Of a DNA stretch of 64,000 nt, positions 1 to 8,300 are shown one piece after another. The stretch spans positions 124,001 to 188,000 of the forward strand of contig JAJFHA010000022.1 of assembly GCA_021775875.1 (NCBI GenBank), given 5' to 3'. Position 1 is the stretch's first letter; each line of letters starts with the position of its first letter. The notes under the pieces are model-generated. The model saw only the letters and a list, made by a program, of their open reading frames with translations, did not search any database and had not been told where the DNA came from. Source of the DNA: Hyphomicrobiales bacterium (lineage in GTDB: Bacteria; Pseudomonadota; Alphaproteobacteria; Rhizobiales; NORP267). The position numbers and the translations under genes are program-made.

Positions 1-1
1 C

Positions 2-334
2 TGTTGCCCAACCTGCGGGCAATTGAAGCCTGTGACGATGAACCTGGATCAGGTGATCAAGGTCGCCCGAATGACGAGGCTAGAAGCGCATTTCTGCCGA
101 TTATTGATGTCACGCAAAGGCGAATTTGCCAACTCGAATGATATTGCAAGTTCTTTGTACGCAGATCGGATCGACGGTGGACCGCTTAGCGCGTGTAGCG
201 GCATTAAAGGGATCGCGTTCAGCGTTAGAAATAAAACCCCTGCAACTGCAAATTTTGCAATCGAATCGAAAACTGGTCCCAGTGGCGGGTGGCGCTTTGT
301 TTTAAAGCAGCCGGAGACGCGCGATGCAGTTTAA
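2..334 (+). CDS. Partial early phage protein with CxxCG zinc-ribbon half and winged-helix-like region
   Basis: The frame is open to the window edge and reads CCPTCGQ just before the first possible start codons (TTG at 23, ATG at 38). A CxxCG knuckle there suggests that the true start lies upstream, outside the window. The remaining ~100 residues look like a small helix-turn-helix or winged-helix fold ending in GGWRF. The stop overlaps the start of the ParB-like gene, so both belong to the early operon. No specific function is recognised. A shorter protein starting at ATG 38 with a good context is the alternative. Confidence 0.55.
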   Translation, partial: CCPTCGQLKPVTMNLDQVIKVARMTRLEAHFCRLLMSRKGEFANSNDIASSLYADRIDGGPLSACSGIKGIAFSVRNKTPATANFAIESKTGPSGGWRFVLKQPETRDAV

Positions 335-1169
335 ATCCATCCCGCTCACCGATATCGCCATCCCGGAACGCCTGCGGGCGACCGATGAAGGCCACGCGCA
401 AGCGATAGCTGCTTCAATCCGGGAACATGGCCTGATCAACCCAATAACTTTGCGTCATACACCCGCAGCAAAGGCCGGGAAATACCATCTTGTCGCCGGA
501 GCCCATCGTCACCGTGCAATGGCAATACTGAAAGAGCCTGAAATTCTCGCCGTAATCGTAGTTGCCGACCAACCAACTGCGCTTCTTCTGGAGATTGAGG
601 AAAACCTGTTTCGCAATGATCTGACGAAACTTGATCGTGCAGTCTATGTGTCCGCATTTCGCGAAATATGGGAGGCTGAACACGGTGAAATCAAAGCCGG
701 ACGTCCTAATTGGGTAAACTTGCACCAATTAGATACACAGCCCGGATTTTCAGCCTGGTGCGCAGAGCGCCTTGGCCTGTCAGCAGATGCAATTAAGCGA
801 TCCTATCGAATTGCCAAGAACATCCCAGCAGACCTCAAATCCGCACTGTATGGCACCCCCGCAGAGGACAATCAGTCGGTCCTGCTCCGGTTTGCAAACC
901 TACCCGCGACACAACTCAAGCTCGCTGCCGCTGCATTTGAAGAAGCTGATGGCGATATCGAGAAATGTTTCGAAATCCTTGTCGGTGTACCTGCGAAAAT
1001 TGGTGAAACCCGGCAATTGATCAATCGGTTTGTCGGCACCTTCGGCAAGGCCAACACACGTCAACAGCGCCAGCTGCTGGCGGAGATAGGCGTGCCTGGC
1101 GACGTTGTCGAGGCCGTCATTAAGCAGTGGAAAATAGATGCGGGAACGAAGAAGGACACAAGAGTATGA
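324..1169 (+). CDS. ParB/Srx-like N-terminal domain protein of the phage early region
   Basis: The 281-residue protein opens with a ParB-type domain: IPLTDI, then ASIREHGLINPITLR, then a GAHRHRAM box (the GxHRxxA box of ParB nucleotide-binding folds) and EENLFRNDLTKLDRA. The second half is helical and probably binds DNA. Such ParB-like proteins are common just upstream of the transposase genes in alphaproteobacterial Mu-like phages, where their role is not settled; host-type partitioning is unlikely because no ParA is present. It overlaps the preceding stop and shares ATGA with the next gene, so translation is probably coupled. Confidence 0.8.
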   Translation: MQFKSIPLTDIAIPERLRATDEGHAQAIAASIREHGLINPITLRHTPAAKAGKYHLVAGAHRHRAMAILKEPEILAVIVVADQPTALLLEIEENLFRNDLTKLDRAVYVSAFREIWEAEHGEIKAGRPNWVNLHQLDTQPGFSAWCAERLGLSADAIKRSYRIAKNIPADLKSALYGTPAEDNQSVLLRFANLPATQLKLAAAAFEEADGDIEKCFEILVGVPAKIGETRQLINRFVGTFGKANTRQQRQLLAEIGVPGDVVEAVIKQWKIDAGTKKDTRV

Positions 1170-1618
1170 GTATCATCCATCCCAATCAGACCGACCTGTT
1201 TGAAACGCCGCTCTTTGAGAGCCGGCAACCGATCCAGACCCTCGACATGGACCGGTTCAGGCTGCGCATGAAAACAGCGATGGCCGCAGCGATCCGCGAT
1301 AGCGGGATCAGGCGCGACGAAATCGCGCGATCCATGTCCGACAGCCTACGAGCCACCGTCTCCAAAACCATGCTCGACGCATACACATCGCCTGCCAAAC
1401 AACATGATATTTCGCTGGTACGCTTTAAAGCCCTGACGCGCTCATTACCCGCACCAGGTCTTTGGGATATTGCGGTATCAGACGAGGGTCTGATCGTTAT
1501 TGAAGGCGATGAAGCCCGCCTCGCAGAGATTGCCCGGTTGCAGCAGGAGCAACGTGTTCTGTCAGCTAAAATCCGCGCCATGCGTTCTGTCCCTGTCGAC
1601 ATCAAGCGGGGGCGGTAG
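1166..1618 (+). CDS. Early phage protein, predicted HTH regulator, function unknown
   Basis: I start this 150-residue protein at the ATG that overlaps the ParB-like stop (ATGA) and not at the upstream GTG. Residues ~25-75 contain IRDSGIRRDEIARSMS followed by a second helix pair, an arrangement like a Cro/Ner-type HTH. A C-terminal stretch rich in LAEIARLQQEQ is likely a short coiled coil. Proteins of this kind commonly sit between a ParB-like gene and the transposase in related phages. Whether it is the Ner-like repressor cannot be decided here. Confidence 0.6.
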   Translation: MSIIHPNQTDLFETPLFESRQPIQTLDMDRFRLRMKTAMAAAIRDSGIRRDEIARSMSDSLRATVSKTMLDAYTSPAKQHDISLVRFKALTRSLPAPGLWDIAVSDEGLIVIEGDEARLAEIARLQQEQRVLSAKIRAMRSVPVDIKRGR

Positions 1619-1858
1619 ATGGAACCGTATTCGCCCAAAATCACGCTGCGAACGCAAATAAAAGAAGTTGAGCGCGAGATCATGATGCGCCAGCGGGTTT
1701 ACGAAAACCAAGTGCGCATACGCAAAATGAAACAGGGCGAAGCAGACCTTCTAATCTCGCATATGGGAGCTGTCCTCGACACGCTCCGGTTCTGCGAAAA
1801 GCATATTGAAGATATTCGCGCCTGGGCGGCAGACCGCGAAAGGGCCGCTAATGTCTGA
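1619..1858 (+). CDS. Small coiled-coil early phage protein
   Basis: The ATG follows the previous stop without a gap, and the stop overlaps the transposase start by 8 nt. The 79 residues are highly charged, with heptad-like spacing (IKEVEREIMMRQRVYENQVRIRKM), so a helical coiled coil is likely. No family is recognised. Its tight packing between the HTH protein and the transposase suggests expression with the early operon. Confidence 0.6.
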   Translation: MEPYSPKITLRTQIKEVEREIMMRQRVYENQVRIRKMKQGEADLLISHMGAVLDTLRFCEKHIEDIRAWAADRERAANV

Positions 1859-3758
1859 TTGGTTCTCACCTGCCGAGATTGCCAGCGCCTCGCTTGGTGA
1901 ATTGCCGAGCAGCGAACGCGCCGTTCGGCGTATTGCTCAAAAGGAAGGTTGGCGGGATCAACCGGGCATGGCACAGCGGCAGCCAGGCAAAGGTGGCGGC
2001 TGGCAATATCATATCTCGCTCCTGCCCGACACGATCCAGATGCGGTTGCAGCTCTCGGCGGAAATCGAACCGGAAGCCGAAGAGCGGGACGCAGCATGGG
2101 ATGATTTCGACCGTCTGACGGAAGCGCAGAAACAGCGGGTGCGGGATCGGCTAGCGATCATTGATGATTACGACAAAATGGTTGCTGCAGGCTGGTCACC
2201 AACCGCAGCCTCTTACAAGGCAGCTTCGAATGCCGGAATATCAGTCGGCACAATCTACAACTGGCGCGAAAAGCTCCAGCGGGTACCGCGCGCCGATCGG
2301 CTGGCGCACCTGGCTCCTATTAAACGCGGCGGGTCGCGCGCAGCTGATTGCGACAATCGCGCCTGGGAATATTTTACATCAGATTATCTGCGACCCGAAG
2401 CACCCGGATTTTCAGCCTGCTTCAGGCGCATGGAAGCTGCTGCGAACCAGCATGGCTGGCAGCACCCGTCCGAACGCGCATTGCGCCGCCGCCTGGAAAA
2501 AGAAATCTCACCGGCAGTCCTTATTCTGGCGCGCGAAGGCCGCGATGCGGCTAAAGCAATCTTCCCGGCGCAGACGCGCTCGCGGACACATTTCCATGCC
2601 ATGGAGGCCGTCAATATGGACGGTCACAAGCTCGACGTTTTCGTTGCGGTTCCGGGCAATAAAAAGCCAGTTCGGGTGCATCTGATTGCTCTGCAGGACT
2701 TGTATTCAGGCAAATTCGTGGCCTGGCGGTTGGCGGAATCCGAGAATAAAGAAAGCGTGCGTCTGGTCATCGGCGACATGGTCGAGGAATTCGGCATCCC
2801 CGACAAAATCTATCTGGATAATGGCCGCGCATTTGCCTCGAAATGGATATCAGGCGGCACACCGAACCGATACCGGTTCAAGGTCAAGGACAGCGATCCG
2901 CGCGGATTGTTGACGACGCTCGGCGTCCGGATCATCTGGACCACGCCTTATTCTGGCCAGTCCAAACCGATCGAGCGGGCCTTCCGGGATTTGGCAGAAG
3001 AGATTTGCAAGCATCCGATTTGCGCTGGCGCTTATACCGGTAACAAACCCGATGCGAAGCCGGAAAATTACGGCAACGCCGCCATTCCGCTGGAAGAGCT
3101 GCGCGCGCATGTGGACACCCAATTGCGGGCGCATAATGCGCGCCCTGGTCGGCGATCAGAAGTTGCTGCAGGACGGTCTTTTGACGAAGCTTTCAACCAA
3201 TCACTGGCCGCACCGGACACTATTGTCCGGGTCGCCAGCATCAAACAACGCGCGCTATGGCTGACAGCAGCCGAGCGGGTGCGGGCACGCAAGGGCAATG
3301 GTGAAATCCATCTCGCAGGTAACCGCTATTGGGCACCTGAATTGACGGCCCATGCAGGCACGCCGGTCACGGTTCGGTTTGACCCTGACAAATTGCATGA
3401 TCCGGTGCTGGTTTACGACGCCTCCGACAGATTAATCGCAACGGCGGCAATTATTGAAAAATCCGGCTTTGATAGCCAGGACGCGGCCCGCACCCATGCA
3501 AACAAACGAAACGCCTGGCTGAAAGCAGTCAACGAGCAGCGGCGTCTTGCAACATCACTTAGCGTTGACGAGCTGGCGCGGATCGCTGCTGGCACTCCAA
3601 CGCCTGAAGAAACAGAGCCCGTCAATCCTAAGATTGTGCGGATTGTCAATGGACCAGAAGTTGAACCAGAAAATATCCCGCATTGGGGTGAAGAGGAAAA
3701 CAAAAATTTCGCGCGCGGCCTGAAAATATTGACAGGCGGGCGCGACGACGACGCATGA
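1851..3758 (+). CDS. DDE transposase, MuA type
   Basis: This is the phage transposase that integrates and replicates the genome by transposition. The start is the ATG giving MSDWFSPAEIA, overlapping the preceding gene; an upstream in-frame ATG would intrude far into it. The first ~65 residues form the winged-helix Mu DNA-binding domain. The catalytic RNase H fold shows D257 (in NMDGHKLD), D323 (in YLDNGRAF) and E375 (in KPIERAF), close to the D/D/E spacing of MuA. A beta-barrel domain follows (AGNRYWAPEL). At 635 residues the length is normal for the family, and no frame break is seen. Confidence 0.95.
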   Translation: MSDWFSPAEIASASLGELPSSERAVRRIAQKEGWRDQPGMAQRQPGKGGGWQYHISLLPDTIQMRLQLSAEIEPEAEERDAAWDDFDRLTEAQKQRVRDRLAIIDDYDKMVAAGWSPTAASYKAASNAGISVGTIYNWREKLQRVPRADRLAHLAPIKRGGSRAADCDNRAWEYFTSDYLRPEAPGFSACFRRMEAAANQHGWQHPSERALRRRLEKEISPAVLILAREGRDAAKAIFPAQTRSRTHFHAMEAVNMDGHKLDVFVAVPGNKKPVRVHLIALQDLYSGKFVAWRLAESENKESVRLVIGDMVEEFGIPDKIYLDNGRAFASKWISGGTPNRYRFKVKDSDPRGLLTTLGVRIIWTTPYSGQSKPIERAFRDLAEEICKHPICAGAYTGNKPDAKPENYGNAAIPLEELRAHVDTQLRAHNARPGRRSEVAAGRSFDEAFNQSLAAPDTIVRVASIKQRALWLTAAERVRARKGNGEIHLAGNRYWAPELTAHAGTPVTVRFDPDKLHDPVLVYDASDRLIATAAIIEKSGFDSQDAARTHANKRNAWLKAVNEQRRLATSLSVDELARIAAGTPTPEETEPVNPKIVRIVNGPEVEPENIPHWGEEENKNFARGLKILTGGRDDDA

Positions 3759-3802
3759 GTATCGCGGTTAGTGCCGGGTTTTGTGGCGTACCGGCAAAAA
3801 AA

Positions 3803-3834
3803 GAGGGGGACGGAATTGAGCTCCGTCTCCCCTC
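3803..3834. terminator. Hairpin between the A and B genes with a T-tract only on the minus strand
   Basis: A 12-bp stem (GAGGGGGACGGA pairing with TCCGTCTCCCCTC, one bulged base) encloses a 7-nt loop. On the plus strand it is preceded by seven A and followed by AAAAACC. It therefore reads as an intrinsic terminator only for leftward transcription. It lies in the 120-nt gap between the transposase and the ATPase, which is otherwise empty. It may block antisense transcripts or fold in the mRNA leader of the B gene. Confidence 0.5.
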
Positions 3835-3878
3835 AAAAACCGGGCCTTTCGGCTCGACCATACAGAAAAGGCCATAGC

Positions 3879-4910
3879 ATGAACTCTCCGATTGAATCAA
3901 ACGACTATACGGCATGGGAAATGCCCGCACCGGAGGTTGCCCCTGATCCGGGCACCGGGCGAACAAAAACTGACATCGCCGAATGGCGGCGGTTGCTGGA
4001 ACTGGTAATTGCAAAAGCGGATGCCAATGAATGGACAAAATCCGAGTTTGCCCGCCGTATCGACATGGCCAATGCCACATTCTCACAATGGGCAAGCGGC
4101 TCATATAACGGTCGGCTCGACAGGCTCAACAGCAAGATTTCCGCGTGGCTGGAAAACGCCGATGAAATGGAACAATTCGTCGAGCGTATTCCGCGCTCAC
4201 CGGAATTTTTCCCGACCGCTTTTGCAGAAGAATGCGGTGCCACTCTGAATGCGGCCCAGGCATTGCCCGCCATGGTGATGATCTCTGCTGCCGCTGGCTT
4301 TGGTAAAACCATGACCGCCCGGCAATATGTGGCTACGCATCCACATTCGCATCTCTGCACCATGAGCCCGCACACCAGAACGGTTCACACCATGCTGCTC
4401 GATGTTGCGGAATCGCTCGGCGTAATGCAAGCCAATCCATCCCGGATTTCCAGAGCCATCGGCCAACGGTTGCAGCGCACCGGTGGCGGTACGCTGTTGA
4501 TTGTCGACGAGGCACAAAACCTGATCGATGACGCGATCAACCAGCTCCGCCATTTCGTTGATAATTATGGCTGCGGCGTTGCCCTGCTCGGTAACGACGA
4601 GATTTATACCCGCTTCGGCGGTGACTGGTCGAACGGCCCAAAATACGGCCAGCTGCGGCGCAGGATTTTCAAGCGGGTCCGGCGCAACGAACCATTGAAG
4701 CGTGACATTCTCGCCTTCATCAAAGCATGGGGCATCACCGAAAAGGATCAGGTCAAATTCCTGTCAGGCGTCGGGATGAAACCCGGCGCATTGGGCCAGA
4801 TCGACATGACGGTAAAGCTGGCGAAAATCAATGCTGCAGGCCGCGAAGAAGCCATGACGCTCGAAGATTTGCGCGCCGCCTGGGCCAACCGCGACGTGGA
4901 GGGCTTGTGA
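3879..4910 (+). CDS. MuB-type transposition target ATPase
   Basis: This AAA+ ATPase should choose the target DNA and activate the transposase. The start codon is the ATG giving MNSPIESNDY; an upstream frame extension reaches into the hairpin region and is unlikely to be coding. An HTH (residues ~54-90: SEFARRIDMANATFSQW) precedes the ATPase core, as in MuB. Walker A is A138-AGFGKT and Walker B is LLIVDEAQN with D210/E211. At 343 residues it is slightly longer than Mu B. Its stop overlaps the next start (TGATG). Confidence 0.92.
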   Translation: MNSPIESNDYTAWEMPAPEVAPDPGTGRTKTDIAEWRRLLELVIAKADANEWTKSEFARRIDMANATFSQWASGSYNGRLDRLNSKISAWLENADEMEQFVERIPRSPEFFPTAFAEECGATLNAAQALPAMVMISAAAGFGKTMTARQYVATHPHSHLCTMSPHTRTVHTMLLDVAESLGVMQANPSRISRAIGQRLQRTGGGTLLIVDEAQNLIDDAINQLRHFVDNYGCGVALLGNDEIYTRFGGDWSNGPKYGQLRRRIFKRVRRNEPLKRDILAFIKAWGITEKDQVKFLSGVGMKPGALGQIDMTVKLAKINAAGREEAMTLEDLRAAWANRDVEGL

Positions 4911-5137
4911 TGGAAGAGCTAGTCCCATCGGCAGAAATCTGTCGCGTCATCGTCAATTTAGGCAAGGTCAGGAGTTTTCTTGAAGGCGACCTAGCAGAAG
5001 CGGTGGAGATATCGGCGGCACAATTGACTGCAATTCTCACGCTGATGGACGTGCGAGAACAAGAACTCGCCAATGCCCGCATATTGCTCGCGGAGCAGGC
5101 GGCCAAACTGGCTGCAAACCGGAGGAACCTCCATTGA
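4910..5137 (+). CDS. Small early phage protein, function unknown
   Basis: The ATG overlaps the stop of the MuB-type gene (TGATG). The 75 residues are helical and acidic (VREQELANARILLAEQAAKL) and likely form a coiled coil. No known family is recognised. It belongs to the overlapping early gene string between MuB and the DnaA-domain protein, where Mu and its relatives carry small accessory genes. Confidence 0.55.
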   Translation: MEELVPSAEICRVIVNLGKVRSFLEGDLAEAVEISAAQLTAILTLMDVREQELANARILLAEQAAKLAANRRNLH

Positions 5138-5394
5138 GCATCAACATTATCATTGATCTGCAGGACGATTTGAAAGCCCTGCGAGAGCGGTTTGAAGAGC
5201 ATACGGCAACCGGTGTGACAATTAACGCCACCGGCGTCCAGGTGCTCATAACCGACCTTGAAGCCATGATGGTCTCGGCCAAAATTGTTGAGATGGAATT
5301 GTCCCGCGTCACATGGAATTTGGGTCATTTCACAGATCAGATGGCGACGCTTCAGGAAACCACACCCGCCAACGAAAATCGGGGGCAGGCGTGA
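5134..5394 (+). CDS. Small early phage protein, TTG start
   Basis: The start is a TTG overlapping the previous stop, and it is preceded by a strong GGAGGAACC ribosome site, which supports initiation there. The 86 residues are mostly helical (LQDDLKALRERFEEH) with a central VTINATGVQVLI strand pair. No family is recognised. It is packed between two other early genes with 4-nt overlaps at each end. Confidence 0.55.
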   Translation: MSINIIIDLQDDLKALRERFEEHTATGVTINATGVQVLITDLEAMMVSAKIVEMELSRVTWNLGHFTDQMATLQETTPANENRGQA

Positions 5395-5969
5395 TGGAAA
5401 CCAAAACCCCAATCCGTCAAATAGCCGATCTGGTTGCGCTCGAATATGGGGTGCACCCGACCGATATTTACGGGCGGCGGCAAACCGGAAATATTGCAAA
5501 CGCCCGCGAGTTGGTGTGCTGGCTGGCAGAAACCGTCGCCGGCCATGACCGGTTGTCAATTGCCCGGCAGCTCGGTGATCAAAATTACGCGACAATTTCG
5601 CACGCATACGAGCTGGTGGCTGCCCGGCGATCAGATGACCCTGCATTTCAGGAAATGTCGGACATTCTGGCAGCTGCTATCCGAGTTTTTGACAGCACTG
5701 CTCTTCATCGAGCGGCGGCAGACCCGGAACCCCATGAAATCGTCAATCGTATCCTGGGAAATCCTCGCCGAGAGGCAATCCAGGTGTCGGTGATGGAAGC
5801 CGTGGCGCTCGCCAACGCATTATTTGCACACCGCGAAATAGCGCAGTGCATAGCTGCGCTGCTGACAACCAATTTTGAAGACAAAGACGCCGAGGCAGCG
5901 ATTGCCAAGGCGCTGAAATCCCGCCTGGAGACGGCGGGCTATCTGAATTATGAGGAGACGAAATCATGA
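5394..5969 (+). CDS. DnaA domain IV-like DNA-binding protein
   Basis: Residues ~5-75 read IRQIADLVALEYGV...IYGRRQ...ARELVCWLAE...SIARQLGDQNYATISHAYE. This is the layout of the DnaA C-terminal DNA-binding domain, including the counterpart of the GGRDHTTVLHA signature. There is no AAA+ domain. The remaining ~110 residues are not recognised. A free-standing DnaA domain IV in an early region could bind DnaA boxes to recruit or block host replication; that role is inference. The start overlaps the previous stop (TGATG). Confidence 0.7.
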   Translation: METKTPIRQIADLVALEYGVHPTDIYGRRQTGNIANARELVCWLAETVAGHDRLSIARQLGDQNYATISHAYELVAARRSDDPAFQEMSDILAAAIRVFDSTALHRAAADPEPHEIVNRILGNPRREAIQVSVMEAVALANALFAHREIAQCIAALLTTNFEDKDAEAAIAKALKSRLETAGYLNYEETKS

Positions 5970-6613
5970 ACGGCACAGTGAAAAAAGACACCGGCATCGT
6001 TGAGGCGGCTGGCAAGGAATATATGACCGATGCGAAGAGCAATTTGGTGCCTATCGAATTGGTAAAACCAGCCGACAAGCTGGAAGACGAAACGGTGCGG
6101 GGAATATTGAAATTCGCCCGCGAATTGTCGGAGCAGATTGCCCGGTTCCGTGGGCATACATTTACCGACCTGCTGGAATTCGATCAGCTGGTTGAGCAGG
6201 AATACGAGCTCAAGCGCGGCGGCAAGAAGGGTAACCGCACCTACCGGACGTTCGACGGTTGTCAAAAGGTCAGCGTGCAGGTCGCTGATTTTATCGAATT
6301 CGGGCCGCAGCTGCAGATCGCCAAGGCGCTGGTCGATGAATGCCTGAATGAATGGTCTGCCGAAAGCCGCCCGGAGATCCGCGTATTGGTGACCAGGGCG
6401 TTCAATACCGACAAGCAGGGCCAGATCAACCGGTCAGAGATTTTCATGCTGATGCGGCTCGATATCGCCGACGCGCGCTGGATGAAGGCTATGGACGCGA
6501 TCCGGGACGCGATGCGGGTGGTTGGCTCAAAGCAATATGTACGCTTCTACGAGCGGGCCAACCCGAACGACGCCTGGGACGCGATCACAATCGATCTGGC
6601 CAAGGCGCATTGA
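5966..6613 (+). CDS. DUF3164 family phage protein
   Basis: The 215-residue protein matches the DUF3164 pattern of Mu-like phage early regions: a lysine-rich start with a YMTDAKSNLVP element, a long helical centre, and LNEWSAESRPEIRVLVTRAF..DKQGQINRSEIFMLMRLDI. The family is of unknown function and is sometimes misnamed a sulfate transporter. The ATG overlaps the previous stop and has a GAGGAGA ribosome site. It precedes GemA, the usual arrangement. Confidence 0.85.
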   Translation: MNGTVKKDTGIVEAAGKEYMTDAKSNLVPIELVKPADKLEDETVRGILKFARELSEQIARFRGHTFTDLLEFDQLVEQEYELKRGGKKGNRTYRTFDGCQKVSVQVADFIEFGPQLQIAKALVDECLNEWSAESRPEIRVLVTRAFNTDKQGQINRSEIFMLMRLDIADARWMKAMDAIRDAMRVVGSKQYVRFYERANPNDAWDAITIDLAKAH

Positions 6614-6614
6614 G

Positions 6615-6818
6615 ATGCCCATCCCGCGCGCCACATCGAAAACCCCGCCGTTATTCCTCGCCGTTGCCGAGAGGGAGATCGAAAAGCTCGAATGCGACCG
6701 GGCCATTTACAGAGATGCCGTGCGCCGCAATCGACGCAAGCCGGCGCGGCGGCGGGAATATGAAGTGAAGCTCAAAACCATCACGACGCGACTTCTCGAA
6801 CTGGAGACCAGGCTATGA
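6615..6818 (+). CDS. Small basic helical phage protein
   Basis: Starting at the ATG one base after the DUF3164 stop, the 67 residues carry a very basic segment (AVRRNRRKPARRREYEVKLK) between two helices. Upstream extension would lie wholly inside the DUF3164 gene, so the short form is chosen. The stop overlaps the gemA start. No family is recognised; a nucleic-acid-binding or coiled-coil role is possible. Confidence 0.55.
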   Translation: MPIPRATSKTPPLFLAVAEREIEKLECDRAIYRDAVRRNRRKPARRREYEVKLKTITTRLLELETRL

Positions 6819-7462
6819 GCAATGCCCTGAAAGCCATCCATGTGGGCTTCAAACAGCTCGGATATGACGAAGACATGCGGCGCGGCCTGTATGAACAGGT
6901 GACGGGCAAGCGGTCTGCGACGGATATGGACGAGCGCGAGCGCGAGCAGGTTGTGTCCCGGTTGCGCGATCTCGGTTTCAAGAAAAGCACCGCACGCCGC
7001 CCGTCAGGTCGGCTCAAGCTCACCGGCGAATATGCCGGGAAGTTGCAGGCACTCTGGATAGGCGCCTGGAACCTTGGCCTGGTCGAGAATAATGACGACG
7101 CGGCGCTGGTGGCGTTCGTCAAGCGCCAGACCGGCCTCGACCATGTGCGGTTCCTGAAACATGCCGGCGACGCCACTAAGGCCATTGAAGCTCTGAAAAG
7201 CTGGATGGCGCGCGATGGCGGCGTTAACTGGCGGATAGGTGAATATGATCCTTTGTACAAGTGCGCGGGATTTCGGATTGCCTGGGCTCAATGGTTCTTG
7301 CTTGGCCCTGACGCCATGCCGGTCATGCGTCGCGCTCAATTCGGCGCGTCAGTTCATGAAATCACAGGGCGCTCCTACGACAAGATGCAGAAGGATTCCG
7401 ACTGGATTCCTGTCATGAACGAGCTTGGCGAACGTATCCGCGCCAAGAAGGCGACAGCATGA
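6815..7462 (+). CDS. gemA: GemA/Gp16 regulatory protein (DUF1018)
   Basis: The sequence has the DUF1018 signature: an early IHVGFKQLGYDEDMRRGLYEQVTGKRSATDM segment, then EREQVVSRLRDLGFK and LQALWIGAWNLG. In Mu, GemA (gp16) alters host gene expression and DNA supercoiling and is made early. The 215 residues exceed the shortest family members but the domain is complete. It overlaps the genes on both sides by 4 nt. Confidence 0.85.
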   Translation: MSNALKAIHVGFKQLGYDEDMRRGLYEQVTGKRSATDMDEREREQVVSRLRDLGFKKSTARRPSGRLKLTGEYAGKLQALWIGAWNLGLVENNDDAALVAFVKRQTGLDHVRFLKHAGDATKAIEALKSWMARDGGVNWRIGEYDPLYKCAGFRIAWAQWFLLGPDAMPVMRRAQFGASVHEITGRSYDKMQKDSDWIPVMNELGERIRAKKATA

Positions 7463-8043
7463 CCGTCACGGCATCAGGCTATGCCCGCCAGGCAAACGAA
7501 TTGTACCGGACACCGGCATGGGTGACCGAGGCCTTACTCCGGCATTATCCGGTCGCAGGGAAGAATGTTTGGGAACCGGCTGCAGGTCATCACGACATGG
7601 CGGACGTTCTTTCTGGCAACGGCGCTGATGTAGTCACAAGCGATATTGTCGATTACGGGCGGCGACACAATGGCATTCATGATTTCCTGAAACCAAGCAT
7701 GAATGGTCGAGTGGTGGCCCTCAATAGTGACGCAATCATCACCAATCCGCCTTATGGAAAAGGCAATCGCCTGGCGGTTAAATTCGCTCGCCAGGCATTG
7801 ACATTTCCGACCGGTCTAGTTTGTCTTTTGCTCACCTCCAAATTCGATGCGGGCAAGACCCGTGTTGATCTGTTTCGCGATAATCCGAAATTTGCGGCAA
7901 AGATCGTGCTGCTGGATCGGATTGCATGGTTCGGCGAAAAAACAGGCACGGAAGATCATGCCTGGTACATTTGGGACTGTTCTCATTCAGGCCTGTCAAA
8001 CCGCCCCGCCCGCATCATCTATGAAACAAAGGTGCCGGCATGA
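7459..8043 (+). CDS. Phage DNA adenine-type methyltransferase
   Basis: The protein has an SAM-binding motif I-like VWEPAAGHHDM and the catalytic motif IV NPPYGKG (residues ~94-100), preceded by DAIIT. These indicate an N6-adenine DNA methyltransferase. At 194 residues it is a compact single-domain enzyme without an evident target-recognition insert. No cognate endonuclease is present, so it is an orphan and may protect phage DNA from restriction. Start and stop overlap neighbouring genes by 4 nt. Confidence 0.75.
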   Translation: MTVTASGYARQANELYRTPAWVTEALLRHYPVAGKNVWEPAAGHHDMADVLSGNGADVVTSDIVDYGRRHNGIHDFLKPSMNGRVVALNSDAIITNPPYGKGNRLAVKFARQALTFPTGLVCLLLTSKFDAGKTRVDLFRDNPKFAAKIVLLDRIAWFGEKTGTEDHAWYIWDCSHSGLSNRPARIIYETKVPA

Positions 8044-8300
8044 AGGCGCTCGGTCCATCTGCGGCGCAGGTCAGCGACCATGCGGTTTTGCGTTATCTGG
8101 AGCGGGTCTGCGGGATCGACGTTGATGATATCCGGGACAAGATTGCTGAATCCTGTGCCAGCGGCGTTGCATTGGGCGCACCGAGCATCAAGCATTTGGG
8201 CGGACGGTTTCTGAACGATAACGGCACGATCGTCACGACGCTCCATAAGAAGCATTTGCCAAAGCATCACAAACTCACCGAGCTGCAATCTGATGACTGA
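8040..8300 (+). CDS. Small conserved-looking phage protein, function unknown
   Basis: The 86 residues begin with SDHAVLRYLERVCGIDVDDIRDKI, a pattern I associate with small uncharacterised proteins of alphaproteobacterial phages. The C-terminal part (GGRFLNDNGTIVTTLHKKHLPK) looks like a beta hairpin. The ATG overlaps the methyltransferase stop, and the stop lies inside the next gene. No function can be assigned. Confidence 0.6.
   Translation: MKALGPSAAQVSDHAVLRYLERVCGIDVDDIRDKIAESCASGVALGAPSIKHLGGRFLNDNGTIVTTLHKKHLPKHHKLTELQSDD

Noticed and set aside
1806..1850. Upstream ATG extension of the transposase
   Set aside because: It would overlap the preceding small gene by over 50 nt and add residues outside the Mu DNA-binding domain; the ATG at 1851 fits the family start.
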